Shown here piece after piece: positions 33,960-44,699 of a stretch of 64,000 nucleotides of DNA (its first letter is position 1; each line of letters starts with the position of its first letter). The notes under the pieces are model-generated. The model was not told the DNA's origin and ran no database searches. It saw only the letters and a list, made by a program, of their open reading frames with translations. The position numbers and the translations under genes are program-made. The DNA comes from PALSA-612 sp963765295 (lineage in GTDB: Bacteria > Actinomycetota > Thermoleophilia > Gaiellales > Gaiellaceae): the NCBI GenBank assembly GCA_963765295.1, contig CAVXVO010000003.1:124001-188000 (forward strand). The letters run 5' to 3'.

Positions 33960-34394
33960 ATGAAGACCTGGAACGCAAAACCCGGCGAGATCGAGCGCGA
34001 GTGGCATCTCGTGGATGCGGAGGGGCAGACCCTCGGGCGTCTCGCGACGCACATCGCCGACACGCTGCGCGGCAAGGACAAGCCGCAGTACACGCCTCAC
34101 GTCGACACCGGTGACTTCGTCGTCGTCGTGAACGCCGAGAAGGTCGCGGTCACGGGCAAGAAGCTCGACGACAAGATCTACTACCGGCATTCGGGCTATC
34201 CGGGCGGTCTGCGCCAGCGGACGCTCCGCGAGCAGCTCGCGCGGCGGCCGGAGGAGGTCATCCGCAAGGCCGTGAAGGGAATGCTGCCGCGCAATCGGCT
34301 CTCGCGCGCGCAACTCCGTAAGCTGAAGATCTACGCCGGCCCCGAGCATCCGCATACGGCGCAGGCACCGAAGGAGCTGAAGACGAGATCGTGA
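33960..34394 (+). CDS. rplM: 50S ribosomal protein L13
   Basis: A 144-residue ribosomal protein. KTWNAKPGEIEREWHLVDAEGQTLGRLAT opens it, with DFVVVVNAEKVAVTGKKLDDKIYYRHSGYPGG and KAVKGMLPRNRLSR as family signatures. ATG at 33960 matches the standard N-terminus; the open frame upstream is leader. The preceding 200 bases hold no gene that I can support. The rpsI start overlaps the stop. Confidence 0.97.
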   Translation: MKTWNAKPGEIEREWHLVDAEGQTLGRLATHIADTLRGKDKPQYTPHVDTGDFVVVVNAEKVAVTGKKLDDKIYYRHSGYPGGLRQRTLREQLARRPEEVIRKAVKGMLPRNRLSRAQLRKLKIYAGPEHPHTAQAPKELKTRS

Positions 34395-34789
34395 CGCCAG
34401 AGCTGGCCACTTATCAGGGCACGGGCAAGCGGAAGACCTCCGTCGCCCGCGTGATCCTCCGCCCCGGCGACGGAAGCTGGTGGATCAACGGACGCTCGCT
34501 CGACGAGTATTTCCCGCGCCTCGTCCATCGCGCGCAGGTGCAGGCCCCGCTCAGGGTCGCGGGGGCCGAGGGCACGTACGACGTTCGCATCCGCCTCCAC
34601 GGCGGTGGCCCGAGCGGACAGGCCGGCGCGGCGCGCCACGGGATCGCCCGGGCGCTCGTCGAGGCCGACCCGGAGCTGCGCGTCCCGCTCAAGCGCGAGG
34701 GCTTCCTGGCCCGCGATGCCCGCGCGGTCGAGCGGAAGAAGGCCGGGCTGAAGAAGGCCCGCAAGGCCCCGCAGTGGGCCAAGCGCTAG
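34391..34789 (+). CDS. rpsI: 30S ribosomal protein S9
   Basis: A 132-residue protein with YQGTGKRKTSVARVIL near the start, GGGPSGQAGAARHGIARALV in the middle and the basic tail ending KKARKAPQWAKR; the C-terminal Lys-Arg contacts P-site tRNA. GTG at 34391 overlaps the rplM stop, the usual L13-S9 operon. Followed by glmM. Confidence 0.97.
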   Translation: MTPELATYQGTGKRKTSVARVILRPGDGSWWINGRSLDEYFPRLVHRAQVQAPLRVAGAEGTYDVRIRLHGGGPSGQAGAARHGIARALVEADPELRVPLKREGFLARDARAVERKKAGLKKARKAPQWAKR

Positions 34790-34803
34790 CCTCGCCACCA
34801 CAT

Positions 34804-36069
34804 ATGCGCAGGTATTTCGGCACCGACGGGGTGCGTGGCGTCGTCGGACAGGACCTGACGCCCGCGCTCGTCGAGCGGCTCGGCCGCGCCGTGACGCTCT
34901 GGCAGGGCGGCGGTGCGGTGCTGATCGGCCGCGACACTCGCGCCTCGGGTCGTGAGCTCGAGCGCGCGTTCGCGTCCGGCGTCGCCTCAGCGGGTGGCAA
35001 CGCCATGCTCGCGGGCGTCCTGCCGACGCCGGCCGTCGCGCTGCTCGCGCTCGACCTCGGTGCCGTCATCTCCGCATCGCACAACCCGCCCGAGTACAAC
35101 GGCGTCAAGCTCTTCGACGGCCAGGGGCAGAAGCTGACGGACGAGGCGGAGGAGCAGATCGAGGCGCTGCTCGGCGAGCCCCCTCGCAACGCAGACCAGG
35201 GCCGCATCGACAACATCGAGGTCGTCCACGGCAGCTACGTCGACCATGTCATCGAGCGTTTCGCCGAGGACCTGGAAGACCTGAAGATCGGCGTCGACTG
35301 TGCCAACGGCGCGTACTCCAGCATCGCTCCGGCCGCCTTCCAGCGGCTCGGCGCGCACGTGACGGCGATCGGCGACCGGCCGAACGGCAACAACATCAAC
35401 GTCGGCTGCGGCGCCACCGACCTGCGCGCCTTGCAACAGGCCGTTACGAGCGAGGGGCTCGACCTCGGCGTTGCGTTCGACGGGGACGGCGACCGGATGC
35501 TGGCGGTCGACGAGCACGGCCAGGCCGTCGACGGCGACCAGATCCTGGCGGTGCTCGCGCTCGAGCTCGGCGTCGATCTCGTCGCCGTGACGACGATGGC
35601 GAATCTGGGTCTCCATCGCCTGCTCGCGGAGCGCGGAATCCGTGTCGTGACGACGGACGTCGGCGACCGGTACGTGCTCGAGGCGCTCCGCCGCGAGGGC
35701 GGTGTGCTCGGAGGCGAGCAGTCCGGCCACCTGATCTACCTGGACGGCCATGTCACGGGCGACGGCCTCGTCGCGGCCTTGCTCCTCTGCCGGGCGCTTC
35801 GCGGCCGCACGCTCTCCGAGTCCGTCGCCGTGATGGAGCGCTTCCCGCAGGTAAAGGAGAACGTCCGCGTCGCGGTGAAGGAGCTGACGCCGGCGATCGT
35901 CCAGTGGGTCGAGGAGACGAACGGCGCGCTCGCCGGACGGGGTCGCGTGCTCGTGCGACCGAGTGGAACGGAGCCGGTTGTCAGAGTGCTCGCGGAGGCC
36001 GAAAATGAGGAAGAGGCTCGAAAGCTCTGTGGTACCATCGCGTCGCTCGTCAGCACAGAGCTCGGGTGA
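34804..36069 (+). CDS. glmM: Phosphoglucosamine mutase
   Basis: A 421-residue enzyme that converts glucosamine-6-phosphate to glucosamine-1-phosphate for UDP-GlcNAc. It starts RRYFGTDGVRGVVG, carries the phosphoserine loop AVISASHNPPEYNG (Ser about residue 97), the metal loop AFDGDGDRML and the phosphate-binding RPSGTEPVVRV. It follows rpsI by 14 bases and precedes glmS, so both GlcN-pathway enzymes are together. Confidence 0.96.
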   Translation: MRRYFGTDGVRGVVGQDLTPALVERLGRAVTLWQGGGAVLIGRDTRASGRELERAFASGVASAGGNAMLAGVLPTPAVALLALDLGAVISASHNPPEYNGVKLFDGQGQKLTDEAEEQIEALLGEPPRNADQGRIDNIEVVHGSYVDHVIERFAEDLEDLKIGVDCANGAYSSIAPAAFQRLGAHVTAIGDRPNGNNINVGCGATDLRALQQAVTSEGLDLGVAFDGDGDRMLAVDEHGQAVDGDQILAVLALELGVDLVAVTTMANLGLHRLLAERGIRVVTTDVGDRYVLEALRREGGVLGGEQSGHLIYLDGHVTGDGLVAALLLCRALRGRTLSESVAVMERFPQVKENVRVAVKELTPAIVQWVEETNGALAGRGRVLVRPSGTEPVVRVLAEAENEEEARKLCGTIASLVSTELG

Positions 36070-36151
36070 TCGTCGGCGCCGCTGCCGGCGGCCAGGCCGG
36101 GCTCGTCGTGCTTCGAGGACGCATTGCCCCGACATGACGGAGGAGGCCTGA

Positions 36152-37978
<1,827 letters not shown>

Positions 37979-37999
37979 CGCCGGCCGCGTTCCCCGCGT

Positions 38000-38021
38000 C
38001 GACAGCGCGAGAAGCGCGTCG
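38000..38021 (+). terminator. Hairpin after glmS, possible terminator
   Basis: CGAC-a-GCGC pairs with GCGC-GTCG around GAGAA, one bulged base; TTTT follows 11 bases later. Weak as an intrinsic terminator. Confidence 0.3.
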
Positions 38022-38042
38022 GCGCGATGAGGGTTTTCCCCG

Positions 38043-41000
38043 ATGTCGGCGGGGGGGTTGCCTGATGCACTCGTGGCGGTCGAACGCGAAGGTGAGGCTG
38101 TGGGCGCCGGTGTGACCTCAGGCTCCGATGTTCGGCTCGAAGAGCTCGAGCGGCGGATTCAGGCACTCGAGGGCGAGCTTGCCGAGTTGCGCGCTCTCGT
38201 CGTGCCGCAGCCTGCGCCTCGACGCGATCCGATGCCTGCGCCGTCGGTCGCAGTCGACCCCGCGGCCGTGCCCGACCCGGGGGAGCTCCGCCGGAAGCTC
38301 GCCGAGCTCGACCGGATCCGGGAGCAGGCGCTCTGGAGATCGGACCTGCCTGCGCTTCGCGAGCTCCGCCGGCACGTGCACCGGCTCGAGCCGGACTTCG
38401 CGGTCGCCGGTCTGGCCACGCAGACCGTCGCGCTCGAGAGGACGATCGACGAGGCCGTTCAGTTCCTCGCCACGCCACCCGAGCCGGAGGCGACCGCACC
38501 CGGGAAGCCGCCGACGTGGGAGCCTGCGCCCGCGAGGGCGCGCGCGCCGGCTCGGCCGCGGCCGGCCACCCCGCCCGCGCCGCCTCGGCCGCCGCTCTTC
38601 ACGATCCCCGAGCTGAGCTTCTCCGACCTGCTGGGGGCGAAGGCTCTCGCGATCGCGGGCGGAATCGTGACGCTGCTCGGGATCGTCTTCTTCTTCATCC
38701 TCGCCGTGAACCGTGGCTGGATCGGCCCCGGAGGGCGGGTGGCCATGGGTGCGGTCGCTGCCGGAGGCGTCTACGCCGGCGGGCTCTGGCTGCGCCGCCG
38801 GTACGGCGAGACGGACTCCTCGCTCGCCGCCGTCGCGGCCGGGATCGCCGGCGGATATGCGGTGCTGCTCGCGGCGACCGCGCTCTACCACTTCGTGAGC
38901 AACCCGGTCGCGCTCGTGATCGCCGCCGGGATCGCCGCGGTCGGCCTGGTCACCGCGCTGCGCTGGGACTCGCAGATCGTCGCGGGGATCGGGCTCCTCG
39001 GCGCGATGCTGGCACCGCTCGCCATCGCCCTGCAGGGGGGCCTGTCGGTCGTCGGCACGTGGTTCGTCGCCCTGATGGCGGCTGCGGCCGCGATCGTGGC
39101 TGTTCGCCGACGATGGAACGTGCTGCTCGTCGCCGGCGCGGCGTCCGGGCTCGCCCAGGCGCTCGCGCTGGTGCTGCAGCCCGAGTACCGGGGGGAGTCG
39201 CCGGTCGAGATCGTCGCGCTCGCGGCCGTCTTCGCCGCGATCACGGTCGCGACCGGCATCGCCCTGCAGCGGCGCGAGGCAACGATCGCCATACGCCCGA
39301 TGGTCACGTCGTTCCTGTTCGTGGGGACGTCGTTCGCGGTTCTCAGCATGCTCCGTCTCTACGGCAGCACGGAGTCGCGCGGCGTCGCGCTGCTCGGGGT
39401 CGCGATCGCGCTCGGATTCGTCGCGGCGGTCTTCTTCCCGCGGCGGGACGCGAACGACCTGAGCGCCCTGCTGGCAGCGCTCGGCCTGATCGTCGGAGGG
39501 ATCGCGTTCGGCGAGCTGATGAACGGCAGTCCGCTCGCGTTCGCGTGGGCGGGCGAGGCGGCGGTGCTCGCGTGGCTCGCCCGACAGGTGAAGGACATCC
39601 GCTACCAGCTCTGGGCTCTCGTCTACTTCGCCGCGGCAATGTTCCACGTCCTCGCCTTCGACGCGCCGCCGTCGCACCTGTTCAAGCCGTTCGAGACGTC
39701 GGCGGGCGGCGCACTGGCGGTGGTGGCCGTCGGCGCCGCCTCGGCCGCGATCGCCTACTTCACGGCACGGCGGCGAATCGCGTTCGGCCGGCACTCCGGC
39801 TTCTTCGGTGCGCTTGCGTCCGTCTTCGAGACGTTGGCCGACGGCCAGCACCTGATTCGCATCGTGGGGTACTGGCTTGCGGCCGTCGCTGCCGTCTATG
39901 CCCTCTCGCTGGGGGTGCTCGCGGCTTTCTCGAGCTTCGACTGGGGCCATGTGGCGATGTACACGCTCTGGAGCGCGATCGGCCTCGGCCTTTACGCCTT
40001 CGGTCTGCGAGCACGCCGGTCCGCGTTCCGCTTCGCCGCCCTCGCGTGGCTCGTCCTCACGAGCGTCGCGGCGATCGCCAACGGGCAGGCGGAGCTCATC
40101 TCGAGCGCACGGGCCGCCGCATGCCTCGTTGCGGGTGTCTCCCTGCTCGCGGTGTCGCTCATCGAGCTCTTCGCGGTGCTCGCACCGCGCATTCGGAGCC
40201 TGTCGGATGACGCGCGCGTCGTGTGGCTCGGATCGGCCTTCGGGACGGTCGTGGTGGCAGCTGCAGCGCTGTCCGTCGGAATCGTGTCCGCGATTCCGAG
40301 CTACGACTGGGGCCGCGTCGCGATGTTCTCCATGTGGAGCGCGCTCGGCCTCGGCATGGCGCTCGCGGCGTTCCGGCGGGGGGCGGGGGAGGTCCGCGCC
40401 GGCGCCGTTGTCGGCCTGCTGGTGACCGATGCCGCCGCGATCTGGACCGGCGTGGCGCTCCTCGGCCGAGACGCGCGCGCGACGTCCTGCCTGATCGCAG
40501 GGCTGGCTCTGCTCACTGCGGCGCTCGTGGAGCTGTTCCTGGTCGTCGCGCCGCGCTACTCGACGCTCAGCGCGGACGGCCGCCTGATTCGACTCGCGTT
40601 CGGTTGGGCGGCGGCTGCCACCTCCGTCGCTGCCCTTTCCGTCGGCGTGGTCGCGGCGATTCCGAGCTACGACTGGGGCCGCGTCACGATGTTCGTCGTC
40701 TGGAGCGTGCTCGGGCTGGGAGTTCTCGTCGCCGCGCTCCGCCGCCGCGCCCCGGAGCTCGTGCCGGGGGCCGTCGTGGCGCTCGCCACCACGATCGTCG
40801 TCACGTTCGAGGTCGGAGAGCGCTACCTGCAGGCCACTCCCCGCGGGGTTGCGTTCGTGGTCGTCGGCGCCACCGTGCTGCTCGCCGCGCTGGCCCTCCA
40901 ACTCCTGCCGCGCAGGGACGACCTGTCGCCGGTTGCGCTCGGCTTCGTCCTTGCGAGCGTCGGCATGGGCCTGGCGGCTGTGGTGGCCCTCTTCGGCGAT

Positions 41001-41933
41001 AGCGTCGGCGCCGCCGACGAGCGTGGGCTCGCGATCCTCGTGCTCGCCGGCATCTACACCGTCCTCGCGGCTTCCGTCTACGGCCTGAGCGGGCAGCGCG
41101 ACTTCTCGACGCTGCTCTGGGCGTCGGCGCTCGTGCTCGGCTACGGCGCCTCCGAGCGGCTGCTGCCGGGCACATACCACGTGCTCGTGCTTTCGATCGC
41201 CGCGGCCGGGTTGGCCTGGCTCTCCCGTCGTACGAAGGATTCGCGTTTCCTGGCCGCCGCTGCAGTCGCCCTGCTCGTCGGGGTCGCGACGGTGATCTTC
41301 GGAGTGGCTCCGCCGACGCACCTGTTCGTCGCCGGGGCGCATCCGGGGAGCGGTGCGATCGGCGCGCTGTTCGTCGCGGCGGCCGCGGCCGCCGTCGGGT
41401 ACCTCGCGGGCGAGAGTACCGAGCTCCGGCGCCGCTTCGGCAAGGTCTGCCTCTGGACCGCCGGTGTGCTCACCGTCTACGGTCTCTCGATCTTCATCCT
41501 CGCGTTGTTCCAGTTCGCCTTCTCGGGCAGCGTCGACACGAACTTCCATCGCGGGCATACGGCGGTCAGCGCCTTCTGGGGCCTGGTTGGGCTGGCTGCG
41601 CTCTACTTCGGGCTGACCCGCGTCGGCGCCCTGCGGGTTGCAGGCTTCGCGATGTTCGCCGTCAGCCTGGCGAAGATCTTCCTCTTCGACCTGCCCTCGC
41701 TGAGCTCGATCACCCGTGCCCTCTCGTTCCTGGCAGTCGGCGTCGTCCTGCTCCTCGGCGGCTTCTTCTACCAGCGGCTCTCGGCAGCCCAGCCCGTACA
41801 GCCGAAGCGGCGTCGTGAGCCGGTCGAGTCGCCGCCGGGTCTCCGGCGGCCCGAGCTCGTGGCGGGAGGAGTCGCGGCAGTCGTCCTGATCGTTTGGTTC
41901 GGCAGCGGCCTCGCTCCGCTCGGCCTCTCGTGA
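38043..41933 (+). CDS. Giant DUF2339 multi-span membrane protein
   Basis: A 1296-residue protein. The N-terminal about 180 residues are cytoplasmic: a coiled coil (RLEELERRIQALEGELAELRAL), a charged helical part and a Pro/Ala-rich linker. The rest has roughly 30 hydrophobic helices starting with LLGAKALAIAGGIVTLLGIVFFFIL, the DUF2339 hallmark. Three consecutive 122-residue units are tandem copies, each marked by YDWGRVxMFxxWSxLGLG. Function is unknown for the family. The start is uncertain: ATG 38043 or the GTG at 38112. Its stop overlaps the next gene (GTGA). Confidence 0.85.
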   Translation: MSAGGLPDALVAVEREGEAVGAGVTSGSDVRLEELERRIQALEGELAELRALVVPQPAPRRDPMPAPSVAVDPAAVPDPGELRRKLAELDRIREQALWRSDLPALRELRRHVHRLEPDFAVAGLATQTVALERTIDEAVQFLATPPEPEATAPGKPPTWEPAPARARAPARPRPATPPAPPRPPLFTIPELSFSDLLGAKALAIAGGIVTLLGIVFFFILAVNRGWIGPGGRVAMGAVAAGGVYAGGLWLRRRYGETDSSLAAVAAGIAGGYAVLLAATALYHFVSNPVALVIAAGIAAVGLVTALRWDSQIVAGIGLLGAMLAPLAIALQGGLSVVGTWFVALMAAAAAIVAVRRRWNVLLVAGAASGLAQALALVLQPEYRGESPVEIVALAAVFAAITVATGIALQRREATIAIRPMVTSFLFVGTSFAVLSMLRLYGSTESRGVALLGVAIALGFVAAVFFPRRDANDLSALLAALGLIVGGIAFGELMNGSPLAFAWAGEAAVLAWLARQVKDIRYQLWALVYFAAAMFHVLAFDAPPSHLFKPFETSAGGALAVVAVGAASAAIAYFTARRRIAFGRHSGFFGALASVFETLADGQHLIRIVGYWLAAVAAVYALSLGVLAAFSSFDWGHVAMYTLWSAIGLGLYAFGLRARRSAFRFAALAWLVLTSVAAIANGQAELISSARAAACLVAGVSLLAVSLIELFAVLAPRIRSLSDDARVVWLGSAFGTVVVAAAALSVGIVSAIPSYDWGRVAMFSMWSALGLGMALAAFRRGAGEVRAGAVVGLLVTDAAAIWTGVALLGRDARATSCLIAGLALLTAALVELFLVVAPRYSTLSADGRLIRLAFGWAAAATSVAALSVGVVAAIPSYDWGRVTMFVVWSVLGLGVLVAALRRRAPELVPGAVVALATTIVVTFEVGERYLQATPRGVAFVVVGATVLLAALALQLLPRRDDLSPVALGFVLASVGMGLAAVVALFGDSVGAADERGLAILVLAGIYTVLAASVYGLSGQRDFSTLLWASALVLGYGASERLLPGTYHVLVLSIAAAGLAWLSRRTKDSRFLAAAAVALLVGVATVIFGVAPPTHLFVAGAHPGSGAIGALFVAAAAAAVGYLAGESTELRRRFGKVCLWTAGVLTVYGLSIFILALFQFAFSGSVDTNFHRGHTAVSAFWGLVGLAALYFGLTRVGALRVAGFAMFAVSLAKIFLFDLPSLSSITRALSFLAVGVVLLLGGFFYQRLSAAQPVQPKRRREPVESPPGLRRPELVAGGVAAVVLIVWFGSGLAPLGLS
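39846..40940 (+). repeat. Three tandem 366-bp coding repeats inside the DUF2339 gene
   Basis: The anchor codon GAC of (Y/F)DWG occurs at 39939, 40305 and 40671, exactly 366 bases apart. Units 2 and 3 share about 28 near-identical bases around the anchor, unit 1 is more diverged. The exact period and residual DNA identity indicate tandem duplication of a four-helix block. Confidence 0.75.
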
Positions 41934-42886
41934 CGACGCCGGGCTCGGCCCGGAGGTCGGCCCTGCCCGAGCTCACGGTCGTCTGGGGACTGCTCGCCGC
42001 CGTCGCGCTAGCGATCCTCGTCACCTACTCACGGCTTCCCTGGAACCAGCTGTACCACGTCACGGGCAGCGGAATCGAAGGCGGGGCGAGCCGGGCGCTC
42101 CTCTTCCTCAACTTCCCGGCCGCTCTCGTCGCGATCGGCATCGTCCTCTTCCTGCTCGACCGAACGACGAGCCGCGCCGAGCGAAGTGTGGCCGTGCTCG
42201 CGATCGTCCTCTGCGCCGCCGTCTTCTGGCCGAAGATCGTCGACCAGGCGAAGCTGGACGCACGGCCTGCGAACGCGATCGCTGCGGTCGGCGTGGCACT
42301 CGCGCTCGGGCTGACCGTGTGGTGCCTTCGCGGCGGCGGTACGTGGCAGATCGGCCACGTCGCGGGCGACAGGATCAGGATCGCGCTCGCCGCCGTCGCG
42401 GTGGTGCTCGGGCTGCCGTGGGCGGCGGCCGACGTCGGCTTGTCCTTCGCCGGCGTCCCCGTGCTGGGGTCGATCTACCTGACCGGCGAGCTCCGGACTC
42501 AGCCGGGCGACGCGGTGTTCCACCCCGCGGTCCACCACGGTCACCACCACGGGATGGACGGCGTGCTGCTCGTGCTCGTCGCGCTCGTCCTCTCTCGCCT
42601 TCTCGGCTCCGTGCGCTCGCGCCTCCTGTACGGCGTGCTCGGCGGCTACCTGACGCTGACGTTCTGCTACGGAGTCGGGAACATCGCGAACGACTTCTGG
42701 CTCGAGCAGGTGGTCAAGCGCGGCTGGATGTTCTGGGAGGTTCCGGACGTGACGACGCCGAAGGCGAGCGTCGCCTGGGCCCTGATCGTCATCGTCGCGG
42801 CGACCCTGTGGGGGCTACTGGTGCTGCCCCGGCTCCTCGCAGGCGACCCGGTTCAGGGCGCCCGCTCGAGGACGGCGACGCCGTGA
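41930..42886 (+). CDS. Multi-span membrane protein with His-rich loop
   Basis: About 318 residues and eight or so membrane helices. A striking loop, FHPAVHHGHHHGMDGVLLV, holds six histidines in eleven residues and could bind metal; a second polar stretch is YGVGNIANDFWLEQVVKRGW. I do not recognise the family. GTG at 41930 overlaps the DUF2339 stop (GTGA), so the two are translationally coupled and probably act together. The 3' end overlaps the convergent GT-C-like gene by 34 bases. Confidence 0.65.
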   Translation: MTTPGSARRSALPELTVVWGLLAAVALAILVTYSRLPWNQLYHVTGSGIEGGASRALLFLNFPAALVAIGIVLFLLDRTTSRAERSVAVLAIVLCAAVFWPKIVDQAKLDARPANAIAAVGVALALGLTVWCLRGGGTWQIGHVAGDRIRIALAAVAVVLGLPWAAADVGLSFAGVPVLGSIYLTGELRTQPGDAVFHPAVHHGHHHGMDGVLLVLVALVLSRLLGSVRSRLLYGVLGGYLTLTFCYGVGNIANDFWLEQVVKRGWMFWEVPDVTTPKASVAWALIVIVAATLWGLLVLPRLLAGDPVQGARSRTATP

Positions 42887-44337
42887 CCCGAGTAGAGCAC
42901 GCGCGTTCCCGGCTCGCGCAGGAGGTCGGCGATCGGACGCGTGCTGACGGTGCGGTCGAGGACGAGGATGCGGAAGCCCCGTGTCGCAGGCCGCCAGGAG
43001 GCGCCGAACGCGTTGTTGAAGTTGAAGATCTCCGCGATCCGGAAGCGTGAGAGCATCTCGAAACGGGCGTCGAAGGCGAGCCGTCCGGCAAGCTCGGGAT
43101 GCTCCCAGAGCAGCCAGTCGGCGTACCTGACGTCGGCGTAGACGCGCGCGCCGGGGTCGCGCGCCGCCGCCTTCGCGACGGCGTCCCCGGCTGCGGCCGG
43201 GTAGGGCTCCGCATACCACGAGGCAGGCCGGGCGACCGTCGCGGCGAGCAGGGCGAGGAGCACCGCGAGCGTCACGGCTGCGGCGATTGCGTTCGCCCGG
43301 GAGCGCAGGGCATGGCCCGCCGCCTGCGCGGGCGAGATCTCCTCGACCGCCGACGGGCAGAGCATGATCGCCGCGAACGCGAACCAGCCGATGTTCCGCG
43401 TCGCGCTCAGTCCGGCGAAGAGCGTCACGACGAGCGCGATCCGCTCGAAGCGGGTCAGCGCCTTCCGCGAGCGTCCGCAAAGCCACGCAACGCCGATCGC
43501 GAGCGCGAAGAACGGTGCAGTCATCACGCCGAACTTCGGCGGCTGCCACTCGTTCAGCATCGAGCTGAAGGCCGGGTTGAAGAGGGTCGAGTGGTAGTAG
43601 CCGACAAGCGAGGCGCCGTACGGGGAGACGAAGAGCATCGCGGGTGCGAGCGCGGCCAGGCCGAGCCCCGAGCGCCGGCGTCCCTTCGCGGCCCGGTCCA
43701 GTCCCCGCAGCACGACGAGGGCCGCGCCGAGCGTTGCCGAGCCGTGCAGGTTGCCCCAGACGGCGAGCAGCGGCAGGCACCAGAAGACCCGCGACGAGGG
43801 CCGCCTGGCGTCGTCCACGAGCAGCCACAGGCAGGCGACGAAGAGCAGGTACGCGAGGCTCTGCGTCCGCACCTGCCACGTGCTGCCGATCAGGCAGAAG
43901 AAGGAGAGCGGCAGGAGCAGGAGCACGCTGCGCTGCGAGGCACCGCGCCGCCGGGCCACGACGAGTGCGACCGTGATCGCCGCCAGCGTCAACAGCGCGT
44001 GGACTGCGGCGAGGAGCCCGAAGCCGCCCGCCGCGTGGACGAGGTAGAGCACGGTCTGCCCGAGCCACTGCTGGTCGACGAACGCCTTGCCGGCGCCCCA
44101 GAGCGTCCATACCTCGTGGTGCGGCAGGCCGTGGTCGAGGACCGTCCGTCCGCCCGCCAGCGCGAGCCACGCATCCTGGTTGACCTGGCCGGAGAGGCGC
44201 AGTACGAACGCGATCGCGAAGATCGAGGTGCAGAGGACGAGCAGCGACTCGTCGGCGAGAAGCCGCCATGTGCGAGCGACGAGCGTCGGCGGCGCGAGCG
44301 AGCCGACCGAGACCCGGGGAGCCGCCTCGTCGTGCAC
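42853..44337 (-). CDS. Membrane protein, GT-C glycosyltransferase-like
   Basis: A 494-residue protein with about ten membrane helices. After the first helix comes QVNQDAWLALAGGRTVLDHGLPHHEVWTLWGAGKAFVDQQWLGQ, whose position and acidic/aromatic character resemble the first periplasmic loop of GT-C enzymes. A soluble C-terminal domain of about 110 residues follows (ARVYADVRYADWLLWEHPELAGRL). It may use polyprenyl-linked sugars, but the substrate and activity are not shown. GTG at 44337 lies three bases after the DUF192 gene stop, in a minus-strand operon with the two genes upstream. Confidence 0.65.
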   Translation of the reverse strand: MHDEAAPRVSVGSLAPPTLVARTWRLLADESLLVLCTSIFAIAFVLRLSGQVNQDAWLALAGGRTVLDHGLPHHEVWTLWGAGKAFVDQQWLGQTVLYLVHAAGGFGLLAAVHALLTLAAITVALVVARRRGASQRSVLLLLPLSFFCLIGSTWQVRTQSLAYLLFVACLWLLVDDARRPSSRVFWCLPLLAVWGNLHGSATLGAALVVLRGLDRAAKGRRRSGLGLAALAPAMLFVSPYGASLVGYYHSTLFNPAFSSMLNEWQPPKFGVMTAPFFALAIGVAWLCGRSRKALTRFERIALVVTLFAGLSATRNIGWFAFAAIMLCPSAVEEISPAQAAGHALRSRANAIAAAVTLAVLLALLAATVARPASWYAEPYPAAAGDAVAKAAARDPGARVYADVRYADWLLWEHPELAGRLAFDARFEMLSRFRIAEIFNFNNAFGASWRPATRGFRILVLDRTVSTRPIADLLREPGTRVLYSGHGVAVLERAP

Positions 44338-44340
44338 GGC

Positions 44341-44694
44341 TCAGGCCTCGAGCGTCAGGCGGTCGCCCTCACGGACGCCGCGGCGCTCGCAGGTGCCGGC
44401 GGGGAGCTCGAGCACCGAGTGCGCACGGACCTTCGACGCCATCCGCCACGGCGCGAGGTCGCGCACGACCCTGAGCACGGTCAGGTCGCGGGCGAGGAAG
44501 ACGGCGTCGATCGGGAAGCGCATGAACGCCATGTGGATCGACGACGCAGGGCGGAGCAGGATCCCTTCGCCGTCGGGCAGCTCGCGGCGGCCGAGGAGCC
44601 CCTTCATCCGCAGCCACGGGCTCTCTGCGACCAGGCATGCATCGCAGACGACGGCGCCGCCGCTCGTCCGGACCTTCGAGACTCGCTTCGCCAC
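44341..44694 (-). CDS. DUF192 family protein
   Basis: A 117-residue protein with the DUF192 core: AESPWLRMKGLLGRRELPDGEGILLRP, HMAFMRFPIDAVFLARDLTVLRV and VLELPAGTCERRGVREGD. Function is unknown; many homologues are exported, but here no signal peptide is visible and a CDAC pair lies near the N-terminus. GTG at 44694 is five bases after the upstream gene's stop. Confidence 0.82.
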   Translation of the reverse strand: MAKRVSKVRTSGGAVVCDACLVAESPWLRMKGLLGRRELPDGEGILLRPASSIHMAFMRFPIDAVFLARDLTVLRVVRDLAPWRMASKVRAHSVLELPAGTCERRGVREGDRLTLEA

Positions 44695-44699
44695 GGGCC

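Noticed and set aside
38118..41558. A 1146-codon minus-strand frame opposite the DUF2339 gene
   Set aside because: It is an Arg/Glu/His-rich shadow of the GC-rich sense codons, with no motif and no ribosome site.
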